From assembly GCF_036237315.1 (NCBI RefSeq), contig NZ_CP108356.1:3654501-3718500 (forward strand): DNA of 64,000 bases, written 5' to 3'. Shown one piece after another: positions 1-7,909 of the stretch. A program made the translations under genes and the position numbers. The notes under the pieces are model-generated. The model made no database searches and had not been told where the DNA came from. It saw nothing but the letters and a program-made list of their open reading frames with translations. Each line of letters starts with the position of its first letter. The first letter of the stretch is position 1. The stretch is from Streptomyces sp. NBC_01351. Lineage in GTDB: Bacteria > Actinomycetota > Actinomycetes > Streptomycetales > Streptomycetaceae.

Positions 1-19
1 CCATCTCCCGGAGGCATCC

Positions 20-826
20 GTGCCCGACAAGAACGGCCCCTACAAGCCAGGTACCCCCTGCTGGATCGACCTGATGGTGCCCGACCAGCAGGCGGCCCTC
101 GACTTCTACTGCGGCCTCTTCGGCTGGCAGGGCGAGATCGGTCCGGCCGAGCAGGGCGGGTACTCCGTCTGCACCCTCAAGGGCAAGCCGGTCGCCGGGA
201 TCATGAAGGCGATGAACCCCGACGGCAGCATCCCCGACCCGATGCCGCCGACCGTGTGGACCACGTACCTGTCCACCGACGGCCTCGATGCCACCCTCGC
301 GTCCGTCACCGAGCAGCGCGGTCAGGTCGTGATGGGCCCGATGGACGTCATGGACCTGGGCCGGATGGCCGTGGTCGCCGACCCGACGGGCGCCGTCTTC
401 GGACTGTGGGAGCCGGGGACCTTCGACGGGGCGGGCATCGTCAACGAGCACGGCGCGCTGATCTGGAACGAGCTCAGCAGCGGGGACACCGGCGCCGCCG
501 GCGCGTTCTACTCCGCCATCCTGCCGATCAGCACGGCCCCGGCCGAGACGGAAGGCGGCCCGGAGTACACGGAGTTCAAGGTCGGCGGCCGCGCGGTGGC
601 CGGGATGATGGGCCTCGACACCCTCCCGCCCGGCACGCCCCCGAACTGGCTGCCGTACTTCCACGCCGACGACGTGGACGGCGTCCAGGCCGCGGCGGCC
701 GGGGCCGGTGCCAAGGTCCTCATGCCCGCCTTCGACATGGTGGCGGGCCGCATGGCCGTCCTGGCCGACCCGCAGGGCGCACCGTTCGCGGTGATCAAGG
801 CGAAGGCCCCGCAGCAGCCCGAATGA
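20..826 (+). CDS. Two-domain VOC family protein (Cfp30B-like)
   Basis: 268 aa, GTG start at 20 with GGAGG at 10-14 only 5 nt upstream. Two tandem VOC (glyoxalase/bleomycin-resistance fold) modules are visible, about residues 12-130 and 140-262; each opens with a Trp-containing beta strand (CWIDLMVPD, LIWNELSS) and ends with a similar turn (LGRMAVVADPTGAVFGLW and AGRMAVLADPQGAPFAV). This two-VOC layout is common in actinobacteria and resembles mycobacterial Cfp30B, whose substrate is not known. No partner gene is evident; the next gene is 200 bp away. Function beyond a possible small-molecule binding or lyase/hydrolase role cannot be assigned. Confidence 0.85.
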   Translation: MPDKNGPYKPGTPCWIDLMVPDQQAALDFYCGLFGWQGEIGPAEQGGYSVCTLKGKPVAGIMKAMNPDGSIPDPMPPTVWTTYLSTDGLDATLASVTEQRGQVVMGPMDVMDLGRMAVVADPTGAVFGLWEPGTFDGAGIVNEHGALIWNELSSGDTGAAGAFYSAILPISTAPAETEGGPEYTEFKVGGRAVAGMMGLDTLPPGTPPNWLPYFHADDVDGVQAAAAGAGAKVLMPAFDMVAGRMAVLADPQGAPFAVIKAKAPQQPE

Positions 827-1027
827 CCCCTGCGCGCCCCGGCGAGCCCGTCCTCGGGGTGAGCCTCCGTTCCCGAAGCCGGAAACGGGGGCCGCCACTG
901 CCTCTCGTGCCGCATTCCGCTGACATTGGGCCGGTGCATCGTGACGTGGCCCACAGAAATGTTCCCCCCGCCTCTCTCCTCCTTCCTGTGCCAGGTTGTT
1001 CCAGCACCGAGGGCCTAGGGGGCTCAC

Positions 1028-1525
1028 ATGAAGACCACGACACGACACCGGTTGGCTGCGGCGGTGGCAGGGGTGCTCGCCATTGACGGGGCGGTGCACC
1101 TGTACTGGGCCACCGGGGCGGTCTGGCCGGCCGCCGACGCGCGGGCGCTGTCGTTCGCCGTGCTCGGGCTGGAGGCGCCGTTCACGCCGCGCGTGGTGAT
1201 CCCGCTGGCCGCGCTGCTGCTGACGGGGGCGGGGGCGGTGCTGGCGTACGCACGGGGGCGCGGCGGGCGGGTGGCCCGGCTGGTCACGGGTGCGGTGGCG
1301 GCGGGGCTGGCGGTGCGGGGGCTCGCGGGGGTCGGGTGGGTGGCGGGGGTGCTGGAGAGCCCGGCGGACGGTCCGTTCTACGTGCTCAACCTGCTGCTGT
1401 ACACGCCGGTTTGTCTGGGGCTCGCGTGGGCGGCGGCCCGGCTGTTTTCGTCACCGCCGGTCCTTGGTGCGCACCCCGCCGGGGGTGAACTCGCCGGCGC
1501 CGGTCGGCGTCGCCGTACCGGCTGA
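1028..1525 (+). CDS. DUF3995-like small integral membrane protein
   Basis: 165 aa with four predicted membrane segments (about residues 8-28, 55-77, 85-110, 118-142) and a basic C-terminal tail (GRRRRTG). The motif order (HLYWATGAVWP near the N-terminus, Gly-Val-Gly-Trp in the middle, a PFYVLNLLLYTPVCLGL final helix) matches DUF3995 proteins, whose role is unknown. ATG at 1028 is preceded by a G-rich stretch (AGGGGG) 7 nt upstream. It is a single gene followed by a strong hairpin shared with the convergent lipoprotein gene. Confidence 0.75.
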   Translation: MKTTTRHRLAAAVAGVLAIDGAVHLYWATGAVWPAADARALSFAVLGLEAPFTPRVVIPLAALLLTGAGAVLAYARGRGGRVARLVTGAVAAGLAVRGLAGVGWVAGVLESPADGPFYVLNLLLYTPVCLGLAWAAARLFSSPPVLGAHPAGGELAGAGRRRRTG

Positions 1526-1532
1526 CGGCCAC

Positions 1533-1578
1533 CCGGAACGGGCCCCGGCAGCCGTTCGGCCGCCGGGGGTCGTTCCGG
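1533..1578. terminator. Bidirectional hairpin terminator
   Basis: CCGGAACG at 1533-1540 pairs exactly with CGTTCCGG at 1571-1578; inside the loop CCCCGGC/GCCGGGG can extend the stem. It lies between the convergent genes ending at 1525 and 1596, so it can serve both strands. There is no U tract, as is common in Streptomyces. Confidence 0.6.
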
Positions 1579-1595
1579 TTCCCGGCGGGCCGGGT

Positions 1596-2084
1596 TCACG
1601 ACCTGCCGCTGCACTTCTTCATGGCCTCGTAGGCCTCCGGCGATTCCTTCAGGCCGAGCCCCTCCAGCGCGTGGTCACCTGTCCGCGGATCGGGATCGGG
1701 AAAGTTCGCGAAGCCGCCCGCCCGCATGCACGCGGTGAGCGCCTGCGACTGTGCGAGCAGCGCCGGGTCCAGCGGGGCGGCCGGACGGCGCCCTTCGCAG
1801 GCGGCTTCGGCCTCCTTCACCTTGGCCGGATCCGCCTTGTCCCAATCCAGGAGCGGAATCCCGGAAGCACTCCCCCTCACCGGCAGGCCTTTTTCGGCGA
1901 GACACTGGAAAAAGTCAGCCATTTCCGGGTCAATCTGCCCCTTGCCTTTTCCGGATGGTGAGACGGAGGGTGAAGCCGCGCGCGGAGCGGGCGAAGAAGC
2001 GGAATCCTCCCCTGCGCAGCCGGACAGTGCAAGAAGCGCCAGTACAGCGGGGGTTGCAAGCGATCGGGCACACGGAAAGGGCAC
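1596..2084 (-). CDS. Secreted lipoprotein of unknown function
   Basis: 162 aa; GTG start at 2084 with AGGAGG 7 nt upstream on the minus strand. The N-terminus is a lipoprotein signal peptide: basic start, hydrophobic ATPAVLALLAL and lipobox LSGC, Cys about residue 23. The mature part starts with a Ser/Pro/Ala-rich linker, then an acidic/aromatic region with Cys residues (FFQCLAEKGLPV, TACMRAGGFANFPDPDP) and a terminal MKKCSGRS. Similar Cys-pair lipoproteins occur in Streptomyces near transport systems, but no transporter is adjacent here. Function unknown; acts at the outer face of the membrane. Confidence 0.75.
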   Translation of the reverse strand: MPFPCARSLATPAVLALLALSGCAGEDSASSPAPRAASPSVSPSGKGKGQIDPEMADFFQCLAEKGLPVRGSASGIPLLDWDKADPAKVKEAEAACEGRRPAAPLDPALLAQSQALTACMRAGGFANFPDPDPRTGDHALEGLGLKESPEAYEAMKKCSGRS

Positions 2085-2270
2085 AGCAAGCCTCCTAAGG
2101 CACCTCGTATCGCCGGATACCTTAGGTCAACGAGTCGGCCGAATTCCTGTACTCCAGGACAGTTGCCAGCCATCCAGATGCGTGATCCACTCCATGGCGG
2201 TCGAAGCCCCGTCCGCAATGACCGAGATCCTGTCCCGAAATTGCGACAGTTTGTCCGAAAGGCATGACTG

Positions 2271-2666
2271 ATGAAGCTTCGTAATTCCCTGCGCACCGTC
2301 GCGGCCGCCGGCCTGGTCCTCGGCGCGGTCGCCGTCGGCACCGGCTCGGCCTCCGCCGCCGAGAAGGACGGCTGGCTCACCGACGGCGAGCTCGGCCTGT
2401 TCTGCTGGCAGGACCAGTCGAACTCGGTCCTCGACCTCTACGTGAACGACATCAACTTCTACAACGACTACTTCAAGGGGACGAAGAGCTGCAACCAGCA
2501 GCTCACGGACAACAACACGGAGTCCTGGTCGAACCGGGACACCTACACGTGGAAGGTCTACACGGGCTCGGGCGGCCAGGGCTACCAGGCCACCCTCGGG
2601 GCCGGCACCAGGGGCAACTTCAACTCGACCTTCTTCAACCAGATCTCCTCGGCCTTCTACTTCTAG
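2271..2666 (+). CDS. Small secreted protein, peptidase inhibitor I36-like
   Basis: 131 aa with a Sec signal peptide (basic MKLR, hydrophobic AAAGLVLGAVAVGT, Ala-rich cleavage near SASAA at about residue 30). The mature domain of about 100 aa is rich in Asn, Tyr, Trp and Phe, with Cys residues near FCWQD and SCNQQ and an end rich in Phe/Tyr (NQISSAFYF). This composition and the NRDTYTWKVYTG segment resemble the beta/gamma-crystallin-like I36 (SMPI) inhibitor family, a tentative match. ATG at 2271, AAAGG about 9 nt upstream. It is monocistronic, closed by the hairpin at 2683-2711. Confidence 0.7.
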   Translation: MKLRNSLRTVAAAGLVLGAVAVGTGSASAAEKDGWLTDGELGLFCWQDQSNSVLDLYVNDINFYNDYFKGTKSCNQQLTDNNTESWSNRDTYTWKVYTGSGGQGYQATLGAGTRGNFNSTFFNQISSAFYF

Positions 2667-2682
2667 GCCCGCGCGGGAAGCC

Positions 2683-2711
2683 GGCGCCGCCCGTCGTCCG
2701 CGGGCGGCGCC
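2683..2711 (+). terminator. Hairpin terminator
   Basis: Perfect 11-bp stem GGCGCCGCCCG (2683-2693) with CGGGCGGCGCC (2701-2711) around a 7-nt loop, just after the stop of the secreted-protein gene at 2666 and upstream of the next start at 2749. Confidence 0.65.
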
Positions 2712-2748
2712 GCCCCGCGTCGCCGCCGCCCCGCAATCCGGAGCCACC

Positions 2749-3723
2749 ATGTTCTCGCCGCACGCCCCCCGCGCCGCCCTGGCGGCCTCCGCAGCCGTAC
2801 TGGCGCTCCTGCTGACCGGGTGCTCGCAGCCGGGCGACGGCAAGGCCGGCGCCGGCGCCGACCCCGACGCCGGCAAGGAGCCCGCCATCGGCGCCGTACC
2901 GGCGCTGCTCGAAAGCCGGAGCCTGGTCTTCCCGTTGGCCCCGTACACCCCGGACAGCCGGCAGCTCGGCCTGCTCGACGAGGCGCAGGACGTGCTCATC
3001 GACCAGTGCATGCAGCGCTACGGATTCCGCTACCAGCAGCGGCGCAAGGCCGACGCGAAGGTCAAGCAGGACGAGAACCGCCGCTACGGGATCTCCGACC
3101 CGGCCGAGGCGGCCGCGTCCGGCTACGTGAACCCCCAGTTCGGCCAGACCACGAAGCCTCCGCAGCCGTCCCTCGGCCCCAACGAGAAGCTCGTCCTCCA
3201 CGGCCTGGAGGTGGACCCGTCCCTGAAGGTCCCGATGAGCCAGGAGGAGGCCGAGAAGTCCGACGTGGCCACCACGGTCGTCAGCGGCCAGAAGGTCCCG
3301 GCGGGCGGCTGCCTGCGCGAGAGCGCGCTGAAGCTGTTCGCACCCACCCAGGACACGGTGGACGGCATGATCGCCCAGAGCCACGGCCTCGAAGCCTACG
3401 GCCGCGCCCAGAAGGACAGCCGGGTGGTCGCGGCGACCAAGGCCTGGAGCGAGTGCCTGGGCAGACACGGCTACGACTTCACCGACCCGACGGGCATGCC
3501 GCCGGGCATCACCGAGGCCACCCTCAGCAGCCCGCAGGCGGTCACCATGGCCACCCAGGACGTGGCCTGCAAGAAGGAAACCAACCTGATCGGCATCTGG
3601 TACACGGTCGAAGTCGCCTACCAGCAGCGGGCGATCGAGCGGAACGCGGAGACGCTGGACCTCGCGAAGAAGCAGCTCGACGCCCGGATGAAGCTGGCCG
3701 CGACCCTCCTTAGCGGAGGCTGA
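2749..3723 (+). CDS. Lipoprotein of unknown function, 324 aa
   Basis: 324 aa. Lipoprotein signal: RAALAASAAVLALLLTGC, lipobox LLTGC with Cys at about residue 25, followed by a Gly/Asp/Ala linker. The mature protein is mostly alpha-helical and charged, with four further Cys residues (DQCMQRYGF, GGCLRES, SECLGRHGY, DVACKKE) that could form disulfides. This Cys pattern resembles the lipoprotein at 1596-2084 (CMxxxGF/CLxxxG segments), so the two may belong to one loose family. ATG at 2749 with CCGGAG upstream. The 3' end overlaps the convergent ATPase gene by 14 bp. No function can be assigned. Confidence 0.75.
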   Translation: MFSPHAPRAALAASAAVLALLLTGCSQPGDGKAGAGADPDAGKEPAIGAVPALLESRSLVFPLAPYTPDSRQLGLLDEAQDVLIDQCMQRYGFRYQQRRKADAKVKQDENRRYGISDPAEAAASGYVNPQFGQTTKPPQPSLGPNEKLVLHGLEVDPSLKVPMSQEEAEKSDVATTVVSGQKVPAGGCLRESALKLFAPTQDTVDGMIAQSHGLEAYGRAQKDSRVVAATKAWSECLGRHGYDFTDPTGMPPGITEATLSSPQAVTMATQDVACKKETNLIGIWYTVEVAYQQRAIERNAETLDLAKKQLDARMKLAATLLSGG

Positions 3724-4105
3724 CCCGGACCTCGCACCAGACGACCTTGCCGGGTGAGCGGGGCAGCACGCCCCAGTCGTCGGCGACCGCCTCGACGAGG
3801 GTCAGCCCGCGGCCGGGCGGCCCGCCGCTGATGCGGGACAGGCCCGGCCCGCTGTCGTGCACCTCGATCCGGACGGCGGAGTCGGTGCCGATCAGGCGGA
3901 GCAGGTAGCCGCGCCCGCGGGGGACGCCGTGGCGCAGGGCGTTGGTGGCTAGCTCGCTCACGCAGAGCAACATGTCCTCGTGGCGGGCGGTGACGCCCCA
4001 GGCGCGCAAGGTGTCACGTGTGAAGTGGCGTGCAGCCGCGATTGTTTGTGGTGAGCGCAGGTAGAGGCGTTCGCGCACGAGGGCCGCCTGAGTCTGTGGA
4101 TTCAC
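3710..4105 (-). CDS. ATP-binding anti-sigma regulatory factor-like protein (HATPase_c_2)
   Basis: 131 aa GHKL-type ATPase of the RsbW/SpoIIAB-like group that is abundant in Streptomyces. N box ELATNALRHG, G1 box EVHDSGPGL and G2 box GRGLTLVEAVADDWGV are all present. GTG start at 4105, no clear ribosome site. It is divergent from the XRE/DUF397 pair, and this trio (ATPase, DUF5753 regulator, DUF397 protein) is the recurrent arrangement of WhiJ/AbaA-like loci that influence development and antibiotic production. Its target is unknown. Confidence 0.85.
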   Translation of the reverse strand: MNPQTQAALVRERLYLRSPQTIAAARHFTRDTLRAWGVTARHEDMLLCVSELATNALRHGVPRGRGYLLRLIGTDSAVRIEVHDSGPGLSRISGGPPGRGLTLVEAVADDWGVLPRSPGKVVWCEVRVSLR

Positions 4106-4145
4106 GGGACGATCGTCGCCGTGCGTGACTACCGTGGAGCAGTAC

Positions 4146-4179
4146 GCCGACCCGTACTCATGGATGAGTACGGGTCGGC
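4146..4179. promoter_or_regulatory. Perfect 34-bp palindrome in divergent promoter region
   Basis: GCCGACCCGTACTCAT (4146-4161), two bases, then its exact reverse complement at 4164-4179. It lies between the ATPase gene (start 4105, minus) and the XRE regulator (start 4219, plus). Placement and perfection suggest the autoregulatory binding site of the XRE protein; it could also form a cruciform or hairpin. Confidence 0.7.
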
Positions 4180-4218
4180 ACGGGGTATCGCGCGTGCGCG
4201 GGCGGGGAGTTCACAGTC

Positions 4219-5043
4219 ATGCCACCAAGGAAGCGCCCACGGCCGAACGCGACGACCATGAAGATGGTCGGCAAGCAGGTGGCCGTCGGCCGGACCGCCA
4301 AGAACCTGACCCAGAAGCAGCTCGGCGAGCTCGTACGACTGGACGAGCAGTCCATCGCGTCGATCGAGCAGGGACGTCGCGCCTTGATGCCGAACGTCGC
4401 GGAGCTGATGGACCAGCATTTGGGCCTGCCGGGGCTGCTGGCCGTGGCGGCCCATGAGATGCCCGAGGTGGACGCGACACCGCCGTGGGCCGAGGAGTAC
4501 ATGGAGCTGGAGCGGCAGGCGATCGCCCTGTCCTGGTTCGACAACCAGGTGGTGCCGGGTCTGCTCCAGACGGAGAACTACGCCCGGTCCGTCTTCACGT
4601 GCCGCGTCCCGGCCCACCCGGCGGCGGAGATCGAGGCACTGACCCGTGGGCGCGTGGCGCGTCAGCAGATACTGCGCCGCGAGGTCCCGCCGACGCTGAG
4701 CTTCGTCGTCTGGGAGGCGGTCCTGCGCGACCGGCTCGGCGGCGACGATGTGTACGAGGAGCAGCTCCGCCGCCTGCGGGACTGCGCCGATCTGCCGGAC
4801 GTGAGCTTGCAGGTGATGCCGTTGGGGCGAACCTCGCACGCGGGCCTCAACGGCGCCTTCACCCTCCTGGAAACCCCTGACCACCGGCACCTCGGCTACA
4901 CCGAAAGCCAGCGCGGCAGCCACCTGATCTCGGACCCGGATGAGGTCAGCATCCTGTCTCGCAAGTATGCGATGCTGCGGACTCAGGCCCTCAACACCGA
5001 GCTGACGCGGGGCCTGTTGGACCGCCTGCTAGGAGAGACATGA
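4219..5043 (+). CDS. XRE-family regulator with DUF5753 domain (WhiJ-like)
   Basis: 274 aa. Helix-turn-helix at residues about 15-70 (QVAVGRTAKNLTQKQLGELV, IASIEQGRRALMP), then the DUF5753 domain, recognised by ALSWFDNQVVPGLLQTENYA, RVARQQILRRE and the late SQRGSHLISDPDEV segment. Members of this family regulate, or are antagonised by, an adjacent DUF397 protein. ATG at 4219, GGGGAG about 12 nt upstream. The stop overlaps the DUF397 start by 4 bp (ATGA at 5040), so the two are translationally coupled. The palindrome at 4146-4179 is the likely operator. Confidence 0.9.
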   Translation: MPPRKRPRPNATTMKMVGKQVAVGRTAKNLTQKQLGELVRLDEQSIASIEQGRRALMPNVAELMDQHLGLPGLLAVAAHEMPEVDATPPWAEEYMELERQAIALSWFDNQVVPGLLQTENYARSVFTCRVPAHPAAEIEALTRGRVARQQILRREVPPTLSFVVWEAVLRDRLGGDDVYEEQLRRLRDCADLPDVSLQVMPLGRTSHAGLNGAFTLLETPDHRHLGYTESQRGSHLISDPDEVSILSRKYAMLRTQALNTELTRGLLDRLLGET

Positions 5044-5291
5044 GCGCCACCACCGCACTGACGTGGTTCAAGTCCAGCTATAGCGGCGACGAAGGCGGCG
5101 CCTGCCTGGAGGTCGCGGTCGCCTGGCGGAAGTCCTCGTACAGCGGCGACGAAGGCGGCCAGTGCGTCGAGGTCGCCGCGTGCGCCGACACCGTCCACGT
5201 CCGCGACTCCAAGGTCACCGACGGCCCCGTCCTGGACCTCGCCCCCGCCGCCTGGGCGAGCCTCACCGACTGGGCCCGCTCCGGGCGTTGA
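5040..5291 (+). CDS. DUF397 protein with internally duplicated N-terminal motif
   Basis: 83 aa. DUF397 proteins are usually about 60-70 aa with one W-x-K-SSYSG motif; here the motif occurs twice, WFKSSYSGDEGGACLEVA and WRKSSYSGDEGGQCVEVA, followed by the usual VHVRDSK and AWASLTDWAR. The two copies are also close at DNA level (around 5067-5120 and 5125-5178). The gene is coupled to the upstream DUF5753 regulator and is probably its small partner. Its 3' end overlaps the convergent TetR gene by 29 bp. Confidence 0.88.
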   Translation: MSATTALTWFKSSYSGDEGGACLEVAVAWRKSSYSGDEGGQCVEVAACADTVHVRDSKVTDGPVLDLAPAAWASLTDWARSGR

Positions 5292-6039
5292 TCAGTTCGG
5301 CCAGGCCGTCCAGCAGGCGGGTCAGGCCGTAGTTGAACTGGAAATCCGGCTCGTCGGAGCCGGTGAACGCGTCGGATTCCAGGAGCCGCGTCACCGCCGG
5401 GTGGGTGTCCGGGCCGGTGAGCAGCCGCAGCATGCGCACGTACTGGCCGACGACCTGATCCGGTGAGACGCCGCTCTTGATGATGGCGTCCATCATGTCG
5501 GCGGCCATCGTGGCCTCGTTCCGTACGAGGCCGCCGATGAGGATGATCGTGGAGAGCTTCTCGCTCTCCCTCAGGGCGGTGCCGGCCATGGCGGCGAGGC
5601 CGCGTTCCATCCAGGCGAGCTGGTTCGGGGTGGCCGGCGGGGCCGTGATCGGGATGCGCAGGATCCACGGCTTGGTCATGAGGAGCGTGCGCTGCGCGTA
5701 CGCCCAGTCCGACAGGAGTTCGCGCCAGCCCCGGTCGGCCGCGTCCGGCGGGAGCGGCGGCGGGGTGCCGACGCCCGCGTCCGACATCAGGATGTACAGC
5801 TCTTCCTTCGCCGTGACGTACCGGTAGAGGGACATCGTCGAGACGCCCAGCTCCTTGGCCACCCGGCCCATGGAGACGGCGTCCATGCCCTCCGTGGCGG
5901 CGAGCGCGACGGCCGCGTCCACGATCCGCGGGAGGGTGAGGGTGGGGCGCGGGCCCTTGCCGGGGCGTTCTCGCAGGCCCCAGGCCATGGCCAGGCTCGC
6001 CGGGAGTCCGGTCTCGTCCTGCTCTTCTTCCTTCGCCAT
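5263..6039 (-). CDS. TetR-family repressor (TetR_C_1 type), DrrAB-linked
   Basis: 258 aa from ATG at 6039, chosen because GGAGGGG lies 6 nt upstream; a GTG at 6072 would add 11 residues. Helix-turn-helix at about residues 35-80 (IVDAAVALAATEGMDAVSMG, VSTMSLYRYVTAKEELY), then a tetracycline-repressor-like C-terminal ligand domain (GWRELLSDWA, SEKLSTIILIGGLVRNEA). It is divergent from an ABC exporter with a perfect inverted repeat (6080-6102) between them, the classic arrangement of a drug-responsive repressor of its own efflux pump. The ligand may be the product of the adjacent polyketide cluster; this is inference. Confidence 0.88.
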   Translation of the reverse strand: MAKEEEQDETGLPASLAMAWGLRERPGKGPRPTLTLPRIVDAAVALAATEGMDAVSMGRVAKELGVSTMSLYRYVTAKEELYILMSDAGVGTPPPLPPDAADRGWRELLSDWAYAQRTLLMTKPWILRIPITAPPATPNQLAWMERGLAAMAGTALRESEKLSTIILIGGLVRNEATMAADMMDAIIKSGVSPDQVVGQYVRMLRLLTGPDTHPAVTRLLESDAFTGSDEPDFQFNYGLTRLLDGLAELINARSGPSR

Positions 6040-6079
6040 TTCCGCCCCTCCCCTCATTCGTCGTTGACCCACATCCTAG

Positions 6080-6102
6080 TTCTGTGTATTACTTACACAG
6101 AA
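6080..6102. promoter_or_regulatory. TetR operator (perfect inverted repeat)
   Basis: TTCTGTGTA (6080-6088), 5-nt spacer TTACT, TACACAGAA (6094-6102). It sits between the divergent TetR (start 6039) and ABC ATPase (start 6136) genes. It is AT-rich compared with its surroundings, so it probably overlaps both promoters. Confidence 0.8.
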
Positions 6103-6135
6103 GCGCGTAACCCATACGCAGAAGGGAGACCGGCC

Positions 6136-7053
6136 ATGGAGCTCGGTATCCACGCCACCGGCCTGACCAAGTCCTACGGAGCCGTGCGCGTCCTCGACGG
6201 CATCGACCTCGCCGTCCCGCGCGGCAGCGTCCTCGCCCTCCTGGGCCCCAACGGCGCCGGGAAGACGACCACCGTCCGGATCCTCGCCACCCTCACCGAC
6301 CCCGACGCCGGCACCGCCCGGGTCGCGGGCCACGACACCGCCTCCGCGCGGGCCCGCGTACGCCGCGCCATCAGCCTCACCGGGCAGTCCGTGGCGGTCG
6401 ACGACCTCCAGACCGGCGGCGAGACGCTGCGCATGATGGGCCGGCTCCGCGGGCTGCGGCCGCGCGCGGCCCGGGCCCGGGCCGACGAGCTGCTGGAGCG
6501 CTTCGGGCTCACCGAGGCGGCCGACCGGACGGCGAAGACGTACTCGGGCGGGATGCGGCGCCGCCTCGACCTCGCCGCGAGCCTGGTCTCGCGGCCCGAG
6601 GTGATCTTCCTGGACGAGCCGACGACCGGACTCGACCCGCGCAGCCGCCAGGACCTGTGGGACCTCGTACGGGAACTGCGCGCCGACGGCACGACCGTGC
6701 TGCTCACCACCCAGTACCTGGAAGAAGCCGACCGGCTCGCCGACCGCGTCGCCGTGCTCGCCGACGGCCGCGTCGCCGCCGAGGGCACGCCGGCGGAGCT
6801 CAAGTCCCGGGTGGACGGGCACCGGTTGGACCTCACGCTCACCGACCTGGCCGCCTACGAGGCGCTGCGCGACCGCGCGGTCCACCTCGACCCGGAAGAG
6901 CTCGTCCTGGGCCTGGCCACCGACGGGAGCGCCGCACACGTGCGGGCTCTGCTCGACGAGATCGACCCGGACCGTACCGCCGTCGACCGCTTCGCGGTCC
7001 GCACGGCAACCCTCGACGACGTGTACCTCGCCCTGACGGGAGCCGCCCGATGA
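6136..7053 (+). CDS. DrrA-type ABC transporter ATP-binding protein
   Basis: 305 aa. Walker A GPNGAGKTTT, Q-loop region near SLTGQSVAVDDL, signature YSGGMRRRLDLAASL, Walker B VIFLDEPTTGLDP and H-loop region TTVLLTTQYLEEADRLADRV are all intact. The C-terminal extension matches the daunorubicin-resistance (DrrA) subfamily, which energises drug export with a DrrB permease. Start ATG 6136 follows GAAGGGAG; the longer reading frame from 6064 would run through the operator and is rejected. It overlaps the permease start (ATG 7050). Repression by the divergent TetR is likely. Confidence 0.92.
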   Translation: MELGIHATGLTKSYGAVRVLDGIDLAVPRGSVLALLGPNGAGKTTTVRILATLTDPDAGTARVAGHDTASARARVRRAISLTGQSVAVDDLQTGGETLRMMGRLRGLRPRAARARADELLERFGLTEAADRTAKTYSGGMRRRLDLAASLVSRPEVIFLDEPTTGLDPRSRQDLWDLVRELRADGTTVLLTTQYLEEADRLADRVAVLADGRVAAEGTPAELKSRVDGHRLDLTLTDLAAYEALRDRAVHLDPEELVLGLATDGSAAHVRALLDEIDPDRTAVDRFAVRTATLDDVYLALTGAAR

Positions 7054-7880
7054 CCACCGCCACGACGTCCGCCGCATCCACCGCGCCGGCCGCCACCGCC
7101 ACCGCGCCCGCCGCGCCTGCCGCAGCGGCCTCCATCGCCGCCACGGCCCTCGGCCTGGCGGGCCGCAGCATCCGCATCAGCCGCCGTAGCCCCGACGCGC
7201 TGATCGCCGCGCTGATGATGCCGGTCATGCTGATGCTGATCTTCGTCTACTTCTTCGGCGGCGCCATCGACACGGGGACCGAGTACGTGACCTACGTGGT
7301 GCCCGGCGCCATGCTGCTGTGCGCGGGCTTCGGCGCGGCGAGCACCGCCGTCAGCGTCGCGGACGACATGAAGAACGGGATCGTCGACCGATTCCGCTCC
7401 CTGGACATCGGCGGCATCCCGATCCTCGCCGGACACGTCACGGCTTCCGTGCTGCGGAACCTGCTGTCCACCACCCTGGTCCTCGCCGTCTCCCTCGCCA
7501 TCGGCTTCCGGCCCGAGGCGGGCCCGCTCGCCTTCCTGGCGGCGGCCGGGCTGCTGTTCGCGTACATCACGGCGATCTCGTGGCTGGCGGCGGTGCTGGG
7601 ACTGCTCGCCAAGTCCCCCGAGGCAGCGGGCGGGTTCACCTTCCTGATGATGTTCCTGCCGTACCCGTCCAGCGCCTTCGTGCCGATCGACACCATGCCG
7701 AGCTGGATGCACGGCTTCGCCGAGCACCAGCCGCTGACTCCGGTGATCGAATCCCTGCGCGCGCTGCTGCTGGCGCAGCCCGCGGGGAACTCCCCCTGGG
7801 TGGCCCTCGCCTGGTGCGCGGGCATCACGACGGTGGCCGTCACCCTGGCGGGCGTCCTGTTCCGCGGCCGGACCCGCTGA
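7050..7880 (+). CDS. DrrB-type ABC-2 exporter permease
   Basis: 276 aa, ATG at 7050 inside the stop codon of the ATPase gene (4-bp overlap). After an Ala/Thr-rich cytoplasmic tail of about 40 aa come six membrane segments with ABC-2 family marks: LIAALMMPVMLMLIFVYFFG, TEYVTYVVPGAMLLC, the cytoplasmic loop DMKNGIVDRFRSLDI, and the late LPYPSSAFVPIDTMPSWM region. It should form the membrane channel with the upstream ATPase and export a hydrophobic aromatic compound. Its position next to the polyketide cluster makes a self-resistance role plausible. Confidence 0.9.
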   Translation: MTTATTSAASTAPAATATAPAAPAAAASIAATALGLAGRSIRISRRSPDALIAALMMPVMLMLIFVYFFGGAIDTGTEYVTYVVPGAMLLCAGFGAASTAVSVADDMKNGIVDRFRSLDIGGIPILAGHVTASVLRNLLSTTLVLAVSLAIGFRPEAGPLAFLAAAGLLFAYITAISWLAAVLGLLAKSPEAAGGFTFLMMFLPYPSSAFVPIDTMPSWMHGFAEHQPLTPVIESLRALLLAQPAGNSPWVALAWCAGITTVAVTLAGVLFRGRTR

Positions 7881-7909
7881 GGGCCCGGCCGTGCACTCCG
7901 CTCAGCGGC

